From Pseudomonas sp. NBRC 111124 (GTDB taxonomy: Bacteria > Pseudomonadota > Gammaproteobacteria > Pseudomonadales > Pseudomonadaceae), in NCBI RefSeq assembly GCF_001320245.1, contig NZ_BCBA01000042.1, positions 124,001 through 188,000 of the forward strand: a stretch of DNA of 64,000 nt, written 5' to 3'. Of the stretch, positions 1 through 9,021 are shown piece after piece. The position numbers and the translations under genes were made by a program. Position 1 is the first letter of the stretch. Each line of letters begins with the position of its first letter. Below the pieces are notes generated by a model. The model saw only the letters and a list, made by a program, of their open reading frames with translations, did no database searches and was not told the DNA's origin.

Positions 1-133
1 TCACGGTACCGGCGACGGCAATGGCCTTGCCCATCAGCAGGAGCTTCTCGGTGATGGTGGTCTTACCGGCGTCGGGGTGGGAAATGATTGCGAAAGTGCG
101 GCGCTTCGCGACTTCGGCGGCCTGGTTGGTCAT
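1..133 (-). CDS. prfC: Peptide chain release factor 3, N-terminal fragment
   Basis: Only the first 44 codons lie in the window; the gene continues past position 1. The reading begins [20 protein letters not shown] and contains the G1/P-loop HPDAGKTT of translational GTPases. RF3 binds GTP and removes RF1/RF2 from the ribosome after peptide release. The start is the ATG at 131-133. The call rests on the very conserved RF3 N-terminus; EF-G and LepA differ here. Confidence 0.93.
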
Positions 134-233
134 GGGAAATCGCCTGACTGGGGGATTTAAAAAGGGGCGATATCATACCTGAAATTGGGCGTGGGCCAAA
201 ATTTGATCTCCCGCAACCGCTCGATCGCAGGGG

Positions 234-563
234 CTAAGCGCGCAGCTCCTGCTCCTCAAGGAAACCGTCAAGCGTAACGGGGGGACGCCCGGGAATATGC
301 GCAACCAGCTCCAAAGTCCCGCCCAGAGCCTCCACATAGCTGCGCAAGGTGGAAATCAGCATGTCACTGCGCTTCTCCACTTTCGAAACATTCCCCTGAC
401 GGATATCCAGACGCTCCGCCAGCCCTTCCTGGGTGATTGCCAGTTGCTTGCGCAATGCTTGCAAGGTCATTTCTTCACGGATCAGTTCACGACCGCGGGC
501 TTCAACCCTGGCCCTACGCTCAGGCGAAAGCTCGCACATAACCTCATCGAGTGTTTTCATCAT
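234..563 (-). CDS. HigA-like XRE-family antitoxin
   Basis: This 109-residue protein has a helix-turn-helix of the Cro/C1 type at about residues 34-90 (LRKQLAITQEGLAERLDIRQ, then GNVSKVEKRSDM). The N-terminal part (MKTLDEVMCELSPERRARVE) is typical of HigA-type antitoxins encoded after their toxin. Its start abuts the stop of the upstream toxin gene, so the two are co-translated. Antitoxins of this class bind the toxin and repress the shared promoter. A second ATG at codon 2 could be the true start. The adjacent toxin-like gene supports the call. Confidence 0.82.
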   Translation of the reverse strand: MMKTLDEVMCELSPERRARVEARGRELIREEMTLQALRKQLAITQEGLAERLDIRQGNVSKVEKRSDMLISTLRSYVEALGGTLELVAHIPGRPPVTLDGFLEEQELRA

Positions 564-911
564 TCAACCTCTATACAGATGCCGTTCGAAACGCACGTCA
601 GCACGACCGATCAGGCTGCGGTAAAACCTACGCTCACTAATGCCTGCTTTATCGCCGGCAACCAATAGCAGCGCACAACGTGATGGATCAAAGGCGAACG
701 CTACCCGCCACACTCCGTCGCCGACACTGAATCGCAATTCTTTCATGTTCGAATGCCTTGAACCTTTCAAGGAATCCACGCGAGGTCGTCCCAGAGCCGG
801 GCCTTGGCATGCAAGCAGGTGGAGTTGAGCCAGCAGTTCATCCTGAACCTCCAGAGCCAACGCCCTGAATTCGATCATGAATTCCGGGCACATCCTTATA
901 GACCACACCAC
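564..911 (-). CDS. HigB/RelE-family toxin (Gp49-like)
   Basis: The product is 115 residues. The segment VQDELLAQLHLLACQGPALG, followed by KELRFSVGDGVWRVAFAFDP and VAGDKAG, matches the phage Gp49-like/HigB branch of the RelE superfamily, ribosome-dependent mRNA interferases. The gene lies directly upstream of the HTH antitoxin with no gap, the toxin-first order usual for HigBA. The start is uncertain: internal ATGs at residues 7 and 12 would give a more typical N-terminus. The catalytic residues were not tested, so activity is inferred. Confidence 0.8.
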   Translation of the reverse strand: MVWSIRMCPEFMIEFRALALEVQDELLAQLHLLACQGPALGRPRVDSLKGSRHSNMKELRFSVGDGVWRVAFAFDPSRCALLLVAGDKAGISERRFYRSLIGRADVRFERHLYRG

Positions 912-1309
912 AAAATACCCCCAAAGGAATATTCTCTCAAGTAGATATCAGGAGAATTTCAAAGCAGATAATGCTCGAGGGCACAAACAGCTCGATACTA
1001 GGTAATTCAACGCCTTGATGTAGGAAAAGCGCTTATTTTTCGCGTGAAATTTCCAGGCCGCCAGTGATTAACGCTGGCCAAATGCCGCCTCAGATGGGAA
1101 CCTTTACGCCCACGGAGACGTCCATTCCCCTGCAACCCGCTTCGGTTGGGGACTGGTTTCATCAGCATTTTCGGGCCCGACGGGGTTCGGCTCATGGCCT
1201 GATCGCAGCCTTCGGCTGCCTCACGCTGCTACTCGCGAACACACCACCCGCCGCCAGGACTGGCCGGCTACCAAGAAGTGTGCTCGCCGACAACACAAGG
1301 AGTCCGCCT
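912..1309. other. Intergenic region between HigBA-like pair and osmoprotectant importer
   Basis: No convincing gene is present in this 398-base stretch. It should carry the promoters for the leftward toxin-antitoxin pair and the rightward ABC operon. The reading frame of the permease stays open upstream to 1064 but has no good start signal there. A short hairpin GCAGCC-TTC-GGCTGC lies at 1205-1219. The AT-rich part at 912-1010 is the likely toxin-antitoxin promoter region; no clear -35/-10 pair was found. Confidence 0.5.
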
Positions 1310-2023
1310 GTGGCTACACGCTACGGTAAAGGGCTGTTGGGATGCGCCACCGTGCTCGTCATCCTGGCCCTGCTGATCCACTGGATCGGCATCGACACGA
1401 TCGCGCGTTATCGCGACGATCTTGGGTTCTACCTGCAAGCGCACCTGGTACTGGTGCTGGCTTCGATGGCGGCGGCGCTGGCCGTGGGCATCCCCGCCGG
1501 CATTGCCTTGAGTCGACCGCACCGGGTCGACAAAGCCGAGCGCTTCATGCAGTTCTTCAACGTTGGCAACACCATCCCCCCCTTGGCCGTTCTGGCCATC
1601 GCCCTGAGTATCCTGGGCATCGGCGCTGGCCCTGCGATCTTCGCGCTGTTCCTCGCCTCCCTCCTGCCCATCGTGCGCAACACCTACGAGGGCCTGAAAA
1701 ACGTCCCCGCCTCGCTCAAGGAAGCCGCCACCGGCATCGGCATGACCCCGCGCCAGCAACTCTGGCAGGTGGAGCTGCCCAACGCCGTGCCGATCATCGT
1801 CGGCGGCGTGCGCGTGGCCCTGGCGCTGAACGTCGGTACCGCACCGCTGGCCTTCCTGATCGGCGCCAACAGCCTGGGCAGCCTGATCTTCCCTGGCATC
1901 GCCCTGAACAACCAGCCACAGCTGCTGCTGGGAGCCGCCTGCACCGCGCTGCTGGCACTGGTACTCGACGCAGCGGTGAGTTTCTCCAGCAAGCGCTGGC
2001 TGGAACGTGGATTGGCTGGATAA
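1310..2023 (+). CDS. Osmoprotectant ABC transporter permease (OpuC/YehY type)
   Basis: This inner-membrane permease belongs to the glycine betaine/carnitine/choline (OpuCB/OpuCD) family. The 237-residue protein has about six hydrophobic segments and the EAA loop typical of ABC permeases (LKEAATGIGMTPRQQLWQVE). I chose the GTG at 1310 because AAGGAG at 1297-1302 is well placed before it. The frame is open upstream to 1064, but the added residues look non-coding. It is the first of four genes with a binding protein, a second permease and an ATPase. The substrate (betaine, choline or similar) is inferred from the family. Confidence 0.88.
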   Translation: MATRYGKGLLGCATVLVILALLIHWIGIDTIARYRDDLGFYLQAHLVLVLASMAAALAVGIPAGIALSRPHRVDKAERFMQFFNVGNTIPPLAVLAIALSILGIGAGPAIFALFLASLLPIVRNTYEGLKNVPASLKEAATGIGMTPRQQLWQVELPNAVPIIVGGVRVALALNVGTAPLAFLIGANSLGSLIFPGIALNNQPQLLLGAACTALLALVLDAAVSFSSKRWLERGLAG

Positions 2024-2036
2024 CAAGAGGGAACGT

Positions 2037-2951
2037 ATGAACAAGAGAATCGCCTTGCTGCTGGGCGCGGCCCTGCTGTTCGCAGGATTTGCCCAGGCAG
2101 CCGAAAAACCCCTGATCCGCATCGGCGCGCGGGTGTTCACCGAACAGACCGTGCTTGCCGAAATCACCGCACAGTACCTGCGCGCCAACGGCTTCGACGT
2201 GCGTGTCACCTCCGGCCTTGGCAGCAGCATCGCGCGCCAGGCCCAGGAAACCGGCCAGCTCGACCTGATGTGGGAGTACACGGGCGTGTCGCTGGTCTCG
2301 TACAACCATATCGACGAGCGCATGCCCAGTGCCGAAGCCACCTACGCCAAGGTCAAGGAACTGGACGCGAAGAAAGACCTGATCTGGCTGACCCCGTCGA
2401 AGTTCAGCAACACCTACGCGCTGGGCTTGCCCAAGCAGGTCGCCGAGGCGTACCCACAGGTCAACACCATCAGCGACCTCAACCAGGTGCTGCGTGACGA
2501 AAGCAAGCGCAACCACCTGGTAGCGCTGGACACCGAGTTCGCCAACCGCCCGGATGGCCTGGTCGGGCTCAAGGAGATGTACGACCTGCAAGTGGGCCGC
2601 GCCAACATCCGCCAGATGGATGCCGGGCTGGTCTACACCGCCATGCACAACAACCAGGTGTTCGCCGGCCTTGTGTACACCACCGACGGCCGCCTGAGCG
2701 CGTTCAACCTCAAACTGCTGGAAGACGACAAGCACTACTTCCCTGACTACACCGCCGCCCCGGTGGTGCGCAAACAGGTGCTCGACGCCAACCCGAAACT
2801 GGTTGGCCTGCTCAAGCCCCTGGCCGAACAGCTGGATGACGAAACCATGCGCCAGCTCAATGCCAAGGTCGACGTCGAACACCAGAACCCGACCACGGTG
2901 GCCGCCGCCTTCCTGCGCGAGCACCCCATGCCTGGCGAGGTACAGCCATGA
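2037..2951 (+). CDS. Periplasmic glycine betaine/choline-binding protein (OpuAC/OsmX type)
   Basis: The 304-residue protein starts with a clear signal peptide (MNKRIALLLGAALLFAGFAQ), with likely cleavage after AQA. The mature part has the features of quaternary-ammonium binding proteins: IGARVFTEQTVLAEI, GLGSSIARQAQETGQLDLMW and EYTGVS. The ATG at 2037 is preceded by AGAGG. The longer reading from 2007 would place the signal sequence internally and is rejected. The end overlaps the next permease by four bases. It delivers the solute to the two permeases encoded on either side. Confidence 0.9.
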   Translation: MNKRIALLLGAALLFAGFAQAAEKPLIRIGARVFTEQTVLAEITAQYLRANGFDVRVTSGLGSSIARQAQETGQLDLMWEYTGVSLVSYNHIDERMPSAEATYAKVKELDAKKDLIWLTPSKFSNTYALGLPKQVAEAYPQVNTISDLNQVLRDESKRNHLVALDTEFANRPDGLVGLKEMYDLQVGRANIRQMDAGLVYTAMHNNQVFAGLVYTTDGRLSAFNLKLLEDDKHYFPDYTAAPVVRKQVLDANPKLVGLLKPLAEQLDDETMRQLNAKVDVEHQNPTTVAAAFLREHPMPGEVQP

Positions 2952-3601
2952 GCCTGCTCGACACGTTCGCCCACCTCGACTGGGCCCAGGTGCTGCAACT
3001 GACCTGGCAACACATCATGCTGGTCGGCGTTGCCGTCAGCCTGGCGATCCTCGTCGGCGTGCCGCTGGGCATTCTGATGACCCGCTTCCCGGCCGTCGCC
3101 GGCCCGCTACAGGCCAGCGCCACCGTGCTGCTGACCATCCCTTCCATCGCCCTGTTCGGCCTGCTGCTGCCGTTCTATTCCAAGTTCGGCCAGGGCCTCG
3201 GCCCGCTGCCGGCAATCACGGCGGTGTTCCTCTATTCGCTGTTGCCGATCCTGCGCAACACCTACCTGGCCCTGACAAGCGTCGAGCCCGGTATCCGTGA
3301 AGCCGCGCGCGGCATCGGCATGACTTTCGGCCAGCGCCTGCGCATGGTCGAGTTGCCCATCGCGATACCGGTGATCCTCGCCGGCGTGCGTACCGCCGTG
3401 GTGATGAACATCGGCGTCATGACCATCGCCGCCACCATCGGCGCCGGCGGCCTGGGCGTCCTCATTCTTACCTCCATCAGCCGCAGCGACATGTCGATGC
3501 TGCTGGTCGGCGCTGTGCTGGTCAGCCTGCTGGCGATCATTGCCGACCTGCTCCTGCAAACCCTGCAACGTGCCCTGACTCCAGAAGGACTGCGCTCATG
3601 A
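2948..3601 (+). CDS. Osmoprotectant ABC transporter permease, second subunit
   Basis: This 217-residue permease has about five or six membrane segments and an EAA loop (IREAARGIGMTFGQRLRMVE). It is homologous to the first permease of the operon and to OpuCB/YehW. It starts inside the stop of the binding-protein gene and its own stop overlaps the ATPase start, so translation of all three is coupled. Two different permeases with one ATPase suggest a heterodimeric membrane channel. Confidence 0.9.
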   Translation: MSLLDTFAHLDWAQVLQLTWQHIMLVGVAVSLAILVGVPLGILMTRFPAVAGPLQASATVLLTIPSIALFGLLLPFYSKFGQGLGPLPAITAVFLYSLLPILRNTYLALTSVEPGIREAARGIGMTFGQRLRMVELPIAIPVILAGVRTAVVMNIGVMTIAATIGAGGLGVLILTSISRSDMSMLLVGAVLVSLLAIIADLLLQTLQRALTPEGLRS

Positions 3602-4755
3602 TCGAACTCAAGAACCTCAGCAAAACCTTCGACGTCAACGGAAAAACCGTCAAAGCCGTCGACTCGGTTAGCCTCACCGTCAACGAAGGCGAAATCTGCG
3701 TGTTCCTCGGCCCCTCGGGCTGCGGCAAGAGCACCACGCTGAAGATGATCAACCGCCTGATCACCCCGACTTCCGGCCAGGTGTTCATCAATGGCGAAGA
3801 CACCACCGGCCTCGACGAAGTGACCCTGCGCCGGCAGATCGGCTACGTGATCCAGCAGATCGGTCTGTTCCCCAACATGACCATCGAAGAGAACATCACC
3901 GTGGTCCCGCGCCTGCTCGGCTGGGACAAGCAGCGCTGCCACGAGCGCGCCCGCGAGCTGATGAGCATGATCAAGCTCGAACCCAAGCAATACCTGCAGC
4001 GCTACCCGCGCGAACTGTCCGGCGGCCAGCAGCAGCGTATCGGGGTAATCCGCGCGCTGGCGGCCGAAGCGCCGGTGCTGTTGATGGACGAGCCATTCGG
4101 CGCGGTCGACCCGATCAACCGCGAGATGATCCAGAACGAGTTCTTCGAGATGCAGCGGGCGCTGAACAAGACCGTGATCATGGTCAGCCACGACATCGAC
4201 GAGGCGATCAAACTGGGCGACAAGATCGCCATCTTCCGCGCTGGCAAGCTGCTGCAGCTGGACCACCCGGACACCCTGCTGGCGCACCCGGTGGACGACT
4301 TTGTGAGCAACTTCGTCGGCCAGGACAGCACGCTCAAGCGCCTGCTGCTGGTGCGTGCCGAAGATGCGGCGGACAACGCGCCGTCGGTGAGCCCCGAGAC
4401 GCCGGTAAGCGATGCATTGGAGCTGCTCGACGAGCATGACCGCCGCTATGTGGTGGTGACCGACGGACAGAACAAGGCGCTGGGTTATGTGCGCCGGCGT
4501 GACATGCACCGCCAGCAAGGTACTTGTGGTGACTTCCTGCGGCCGTTCAACGCCACGGCGGCGCATGACGAGCACCTGCGCATCCTGTTGTCGCGGATGT
4601 ACGAGTTCAACCGGGCGTGGTTGCCGGTGCTGGATGCCGAGCAGGTGTTCCTGGGTGAGGTGACCCAGGAGTCGATTGCGGCTTACCTGAGTTCGGGCCG
4701 TTCGCGGGGAGCGAAGACCAGCATCGTTTCGCCGGCCGAGGCGGTGATCGCTTAA
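3598..4755 (+). CDS. Osmoprotectant ABC transporter ATP-binding subunit with CBS domains
   Basis: This is the energising subunit, 385 residues. Walker A GPSGCGKST is at residues 38-46, the Q-loop follows at VIQQIGLFPN, the signature LSGGQQQR begins at 140, and Walker B LLMDEP is at 161-166. The region after about residue 255 contains paired CBS-like sequence (VSDALELLDEHDRRYVVVTD). In OpuA/OpuC-type importers, CBS domains sense ionic strength or nucleotides. It is the last gene of the operon and is followed by a hairpin and REP elements. Confidence 0.92.
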   Translation: MIELKNLSKTFDVNGKTVKAVDSVSLTVNEGEICVFLGPSGCGKSTTLKMINRLITPTSGQVFINGEDTTGLDEVTLRRQIGYVIQQIGLFPNMTIEENITVVPRLLGWDKQRCHERARELMSMIKLEPKQYLQRYPRELSGGQQQRIGVIRALAAEAPVLLMDEPFGAVDPINREMIQNEFFEMQRALNKTVIMVSHDIDEAIKLGDKIAIFRAGKLLQLDHPDTLLAHPVDDFVSNFVGQDSTLKRLLLVRAEDAADNAPSVSPETPVSDALELLDEHDRRYVVVTDGQNKALGYVRRRDMHRQQGTCGDFLRPFNATAAHDEHLRILLSRMYEFNRAWLPVLDAEQVFLGEVTQESIAAYLSSGRSRGAKTSIVSPAEAVIA

Positions 4756-4762
4756 ATCGCTG

Positions 4763-4779
4763 GGGGCGCTCTGCGCCCC
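4763..4779 (+). terminator. Hairpin after the osmoprotectant operon
   Basis: The 7-bp stem GGGGCGC / GCGCCCC has a three-base loop and lies 8 bases after the ATPase stop codon. It has no long T tract, so it may act as an RNA-stabilising stem or a weak terminator together with the REP pair that follows. Confidence 0.45.
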
Positions 4780-4780
4780 A

Positions 4781-4846
4781 TTCGCGGGACAAGCCCGCTC
4801 CTACAGAAGTACGCGTTTCCCTGTAGGAGCGGGCTTGCCCCGCGAA
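4781..4846. repeat. Inverted pair of REP elements (BIME), type 1
   Basis: Two head-to-head copies of the P. putida-type REP (GTAGGAGCGGGCTTGCC core) lie at 4781-4806 and 4821-4846 in opposite orientation. They lie between the convergent ABC ATPase and fecA genes and can form a long imperfect hairpin in either transcript. Confidence 0.88.
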
Positions 4847-4861
4847 GCAGGCGCTGCGGTG

Positions 4862-7291
4862 TCAGAACCCTACACTGGCCTGCACATAGAAAGTGCGCGG
4901 CTCGCCCACGTAGATGCCGGCATTGTTATCACTGGAGCGGGTGAAGTACTGCTTGTCGAACAGGTTCTTCACCCCCGCCGCCAGCTTCAGGTTGGACATG
5001 TCCGCCCCGAACTCATACCCGCCACGCGCATGCCAAGTCACATACCCCGGAATATCGCCATACTGCCCATCGGCACTCGGCTCGGTGATGTAGTCACCGT
5101 TGAAGCTGCCATCGGCGTTGATCCCGGTACCCGGCGCGCGCTGCTTGGACTGGGCGTAGGCATCCAGATTCCAGGTCCAGCGGTTGATCGAGTAGCGCAC
5201 TCCGGCGGTGGCCACCTGGCGTGAATAGAACGGCAGGTCACGGCCCTTGAAGCCCGGGATGTCCCCTTCATACGTCGCGCGTGTATAGGTGTAGCCACCG
5301 CTCACCGACAACCCCTCCAGACGCGGGTCCAGCCCGGCCAGGTCATATCGCGCGGACGCCTCGATACCCTGGTGCTTGGTCGCCCCGAGGTTGGTCCAGC
5401 CCACGTCGTTGCTGATGTACTGCAGTTCGTCATCGAAGTCGATGTAGAACGCGGTCAGTTCACCGGCGAATCCACCGTTGTCATAGCGAGTACCGAGCTC
5501 GTAGGTCTTGGCCTTCTCCGGCTCCAGGCCGTTGGCCGTGCTGTTGCCGGTGCCACCCTGGCCCAGCTGGAAGTACTGCAGGCTGCCGAATGAGGTCTCG
5601 TAGTTGGCGAACACCTTCCAGGCATCGGAGAGGTGATACATCACGCTCAGCGCCGGCAGCGGCTCGTTGCTGGTGATGCTGCGGTTTTTCTCCGGCACGG
5701 GCTGGCCATTGGTGCCGAGCACCGGGCGGTCGCGCCAGTCGGTGTTGATGTGTTCGAAGCGGATGCCCGGGGTGATGGTCCAGTTGCCGACATCGATCTT
5801 GTCGTCGATGTAGTAGGCGCTGGCTTCAGTGCCACCGCTGCGGTCCTGGAACACGTGGCCGTCTGAAGTCGGTGTGGGCGTCGGTACGTTGTCGATCAAT
5901 GCCAGTCGGGTCGACTGCTCGCGCATGGCTTCTTTAAGGTAACGATAACCGACGCTGACCTCCTGGGTGGTGGAGCCGGCGAAGAAGATGCGTGACAGCC
6001 GTGGCTCGATGGCGAAGGTGTGGTAGTTGCGCGGGTACGACGACAACGTTTTCATGTCGCGTGCTGCGATGGCGCTGCCGCGGAAACTGTCTGTGTAGTA
6101 GGTCAGCACTTCGAACTGGGTGGCATCGTCGAGCTGGCGCTGCCACTTGAACGACACGTCCTTGCGCCGGCCGGCAAAGTAATCGTAGTCGCGCAGCGAC
6201 TGGTACGGGTTGCTGTCGTACTGGGCCTGGGTCAGGCCGCCGGGCATGTCGGCACGGCCATCGTAGTAGTGGAAGTTGAGCCAGAACTCGTCAACGTCGG
6301 TCGGCGCCCAGTGAGTCTTGAGGATGACGTCGTCGATGTCGTTGCCGTTATTGCTCTGGCGGTAGCCGTTGCCGTTAACCCCGGTATAGAGCAAAGCCAC
6401 GCCCATGCCATTGTCGGCGGTGCCGCCGACGAATGCCGACTCGGTGTGCTTCCAACCACCGTGTTGGGACGTTTCCAGCGTGGTGGACAGTTCAGCCGAC
6501 GGCTTTTCGGGAATCGCCCGGGTGACGAAGTTGATCACCCCGCCGACGTTCTGCGGGCCATAACGAACAGAGCCCGCACCGCGCACCACATCGATGCTGT
6601 CGAGGTTGCCGGACGAGATCGGTGCCATCGACAGCTGCGGCTGGCCGTAGGGCGCAAACGCTGCCGGAATACCGTCGATCAGCACGGTCGAGCGCGGCGA
6701 CAGGCGCGAGGTCAGGCCACGCACGCCAACGTTCAGCGACAGGTCACTGCCACCGGTGCCGTTGCTGTCCTGCACCTGCACGCCAGGGATGCCGCGCAGC
6801 ACATCACGCACGTTCATCGCGCCCTTTTCCACCATCGCCTCGCGGCGGACCACGGTGCGCGCGCCTGGGTGGTTCTGCACAACAGCCTGGTCGGCATCGC
6901 CCAGCCAGTCACCGACCACCTTCACGTCGGTAGGCGCCAGCTCCAGGCTGCCGGTGGTGAGCGTGCCGGCAGGCTGGGCCGGTTTCACCACCACCGTGTC
7001 TTCGGACTTCTCATAGGTCAGCCCGCTGCCCTGCAGCAGTTGCTGCAGCGCCTGCTCGGGCGCCAGGTTGCCAGACACCGCCGGGGCCTGTTTGCCGGCC
7101 ACCAGTTCAGGGCTGAAGAACAGTTGCAGATTGGTCTGCTGGCCTAGTTGGCTCAGCGCCGAAGCCAAAGGCTGCGCCTGGATCTGGATTGTGCTGCCGG
7201 CCTGCTCAGCCAGAGCATTGACGGCTGCGGTGCTGACCGCCAGCGCCAGCGCCAGAGCGCTCAGGCGTGGAAAAGGTTTGTTGTTGTTCAC
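4862..7291 (-). CDS. fecA: Ferric citrate outer-membrane receptor FecA
   Basis: This TonB-dependent receptor imports ferric citrate and signals to the regulators encoded just upstream. After the signal peptide (LSALALALAVSTAAVNALA) there is an N-terminal STN signalling domain (IQIQAQPLASALSQLGQQTN), then the plug (VVGDWLGDA, FAPYGQPQLSMAPIS, VVRGAGSVRYGPQNVGGVIN) and a 22-strand barrel ending in an aromatic residue (YVQASVGF). These blocks closely resemble E. coli FecA. I favour the GTG at 7291, which puts the signal peptide at the N-terminus. An upstream ATG at 7333 is in frame but has no ribosome-binding site. It is encoded after fecI-fecR. Confidence 0.9.
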   Translation of the reverse strand: MNNNKPFPRLSALALALAVSTAAVNALAEQAGSTIQIQAQPLASALSQLGQQTNLQLFFSPELVAGKQAPAVSGNLAPEQALQQLLQGSGLTYEKSEDTVVVKPAQPAGTLTTGSLELAPTDVKVVGDWLGDADQAVVQNHPGARTVVRREAMVEKGAMNVRDVLRGIPGVQVQDSNGTGGSDLSLNVGVRGLTSRLSPRSTVLIDGIPAAFAPYGQPQLSMAPISSGNLDSIDVVRGAGSVRYGPQNVGGVINFVTRAIPEKPSAELSTTLETSQHGGWKHTESAFVGGTADNGMGVALLYTGVNGNGYRQSNNGNDIDDVILKTHWAPTDVDEFWLNFHYYDGRADMPGGLTQAQYDSNPYQSLRDYDYFAGRRKDVSFKWQRQLDDATQFEVLTYYTDSFRGSAIAARDMKTLSSYPRNYHTFAIEPRLSRIFFAGSTTQEVSVGYRYLKEAMREQSTRLALIDNVPTPTPTSDGHVFQDRSGGTEASAYYIDDKIDVGNWTITPGIRFEHINTDWRDRPVLGTNGQPVPEKNRSITSNEPLPALSVMYHLSDAWKVFANYETSFGSLQYFQLGQGGTGNSTANGLEPEKAKTYELGTRYDNGGFAGELTAFYIDFDDELQYISNDVGWTNLGATKHQGIEASARYDLAGLDPRLEGLSVSGGYTYTRATYEGDIPGFKGRDLPFYSRQVATAGVRYSINRWTWNLDAYAQSKQRAPGTGINADGSFNGDYITEPSADGQYGDIPGYVTWHARGGYEFGADMSNLKLAAGVKNLFDKQYFTRSSDNNAGIYVGEPRTFYVQASVGF

Positions 7292-7398
7292 GTCGTCGAA
7301 GCATCCTGAAGAAGGAATAAACGCCAACCGCATGCAAATGTAAATGCTTGGCAGTTGCAGCTGGCGGGGAAGACGAACGAGCGGAAAAAAACCTGAAT

Positions 7399-8361
7399 CT
7401 ATTTCGCGATTATTTCGCGGGAGCCGTCTTCATGGGCCTTGATCGCCACCGGCAGGATGCTCGGCAAGGCGCGCAACAGGGCGTCCGTGTCATCGGTGCT
7501 GAAGGTGCTGGAAATGCGCATCTGGGCAATGTTGCCAGGTGCCACGCGCAGGGGCTGGGCACGGTAGCGCGACACTTCGGCCACCACCTCGGCGAGCGTG
7601 GCGTTGTCGAACACCAGCTTGCCCTGGCGCCAGGCGGTCAGGGCAGCGGCATTGACCGCATAAGGTGCGGCGACCTGGCCGTGCGCATCTATATAGGAAC
7701 CTTGGCCAGCACCCAGTTGCGCCAGGGAGGTGTCGCTGCCCTGCACACGCACCGAGCCCTGCTCGACCGCTACCCGGGTCGCGGCCGGGTCCAGGCGTAC
7801 ATCGAAACGGGTACCGGTCACGGTCACGCTACCCTGGGCGGTATCGATCACGAACGGGCGGCTGCTGTCGTGAGCGACGATGAACATCGCCTCACCGGCG
7901 TTCAGCTGAATGTGACGGCGGCCTGGGCTGAAATCGACGCGCAGCTGGGTTGCGCCATTGAGCTCGAGCTGCGAACCATCTGGCAGTTCGACCTGACGGC
8001 GCTCGCCAAAGGCGGTCTGCAGCTGGTCCTGGTGATTGAGTTGCTGGTAGTGCCAGCCGGTCCAGCCCAGCCCCAACGCCACCATCGCCACGCTGGCCGC
8101 CAGGGCCTGGCGCAACAGGCGCCGCTGCGGCAGCTGGCGCACCGGGTCTGGCTCGCACAGTGCTTCAAGGCGCTGACGCGGAATCAGCTCCGCCGCACTC
8201 CAGACCGTGGCCAGGGCATCGTATTCGGCACGATGACTGGGGTCGGCGGCAAGCCAGGCACGTAGCTGCTTGTTCAGCGCGGCGTCGCGCGGCGCGTCCT
8301 GCATGCGGACGAACCAGGCGGCCGCCTGCTCACGGACGGTCTCGGTACCGTGCTGTTTCAT
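7399..8361 (-). CDS. fecR: FecR-type anti-sigma/sigma regulator
   Basis: FecR spans the inner membrane and passes the signal from FecA to the sigma factor FecI. The 320-residue product has a cytoplasmic N-terminal DUF4880-like region (EQAAAWFVRMQ), one membrane segment (ALAASVAMVALGLGW), and the periplasmic FecR domain (FGERRQVELPDGSQLELNGA). I chose the ATG at 8361 because AGGAG lies eight bases before it. An ATG at 8382 overlaps the fecI stop and is also possible. The gene sits between fecI and fecA. Confidence 0.9.
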   Translation of the reverse strand: MKQHGTETVREQAAAWFVRMQDAPRDAALNKQLRAWLAADPSHRAEYDALATVWSAAELIPRQRLEALCEPDPVRQLPQRRLLRQALAASVAMVALGLGWTGWHYQQLNHQDQLQTAFGERRQVELPDGSQLELNGATQLRVDFSPGRRHIQLNAGEAMFIVAHDSSRPFVIDTAQGSVTVTGTRFDVRLDPAATRVAVEQGSVRVQGSDTSLAQLGAGQGSYIDAHGQVAAPYAVNAAALTAWRQGKLVFDNATLAEVVAEVSRYRAQPLRVAPGNIAQMRISSTFSTDDTDALLRALPSILPVAIKAHEDGSREIIAK

Positions 8362-8378
8362 GGGGAAGGTCTCCTGAC

Positions 8379-8867
8379 TCATCGTGCCGACACATCCAGG
8401 TGCTCACGCAGATGCCGGAGCGTGCGAATCATATACTTTTCGACCATGTTCTTGGTCAAACCCATGCGCTCGGCGATCTCGGCCTGGCTCAGGCCTTCGA
8501 GCTTCTGCCAGATAAACACCCGGCGGCAGTTCAGCGGCAGCTCGGCCAACGCACGCTCGACGCTATCGGCCAGCTCCAGAGCGTGCATGTAGGCTTCCGG
8601 GTCGTCACTGCTGGCCACGCCTTCGTCGAAGGCTTCCAGCGCCAGGGCCTGGCGCCGGTCTTCGCGACGGAAACCATCCACGGCGATATTACGGGCGGTC
8701 TGGTGCAGGTAGGCGCGTGGCTGCTCGACTTGCTCGCACGGGTTTTCCAGTACTCGCACAAAGGCATCGTGAGCGAGGTCCTCGGCCTGCTGACGACTAC
8801 GCAGCTTGCGCGTCCAGGTGCCGATCAGCTCATGGTAGTGGTCGAGGAAGCCTTTGTGTCCGGACAC
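8379..8867 (-). CDS. fecI: ECF sigma factor FecI
   Basis: This 162-residue protein has the two domains of an extracytoplasmic-function sigma factor. Region 2 includes RSRQQAEDLAHDAFVRVLEN and ARNIAVDGFRRE. Region 4 includes LAELPLNCRRVFIWQKLEGL and SQAEIAERMGLTKNMVEKYM. Its family activates transcription of the cognate receptor gene, here fecA. It is the first gene of fecI-fecR-fecA, and a weak Fur-like site lies just upstream. Confidence 0.92.
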   Translation of the reverse strand: MSGHKGFLDHYHELIGTWTRKLRSRQQAEDLAHDAFVRVLENPCEQVEQPRAYLHQTARNIAVDGFRREDRRQALALEAFDEGVASSDDPEAYMHALELADSVERALAELPLNCRRVFIWQKLEGLSQAEIAERMGLTKNMVEKYMIRTLRHLREHLDVSAR

Positions 8868-8900
8868 GTTCAGGGTCGTCAGGGAGGCGGATGAGGGTGC

Positions 8901-8920
8901 GAATAGTAATGTTTCTCATC
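8901..8920 (-). promoter_or_regulatory. Possible Fur box upstream of fecI
   Basis: The minus strand reads GATGAGAAACATTACTATTC here, 34 to 53 bases before the fecI start. It partly resembles the NAT-rich Fur operator (ATGAGAA...ATT...ATTC). Fur control of fecI is the rule in the family, but the match is imperfect and was judged by eye. Confidence 0.4.
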
Positions 8921-9021
8921 AAAACCAGCAAATCCGCCAGTCGGTAACAAAAAATTTATCGTCTTTTTCATGTACGGCAGTGCCAGAAAATGTGGCCATA
9001 AATATGAACACCACAGGCCCC

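Noticed and set aside
1064..1309. N-terminal extension of the first osmoprotectant permease
   Set aside because: The GTG at 1310 has an AAGGAG site, and the upstream residues lack membrane-protein character.
7334..7398. FecI-dependent promoter of fecA
   Set aside because: The short fecR-fecA gap should hold it, but no sequence matched the known element well enough to mark.
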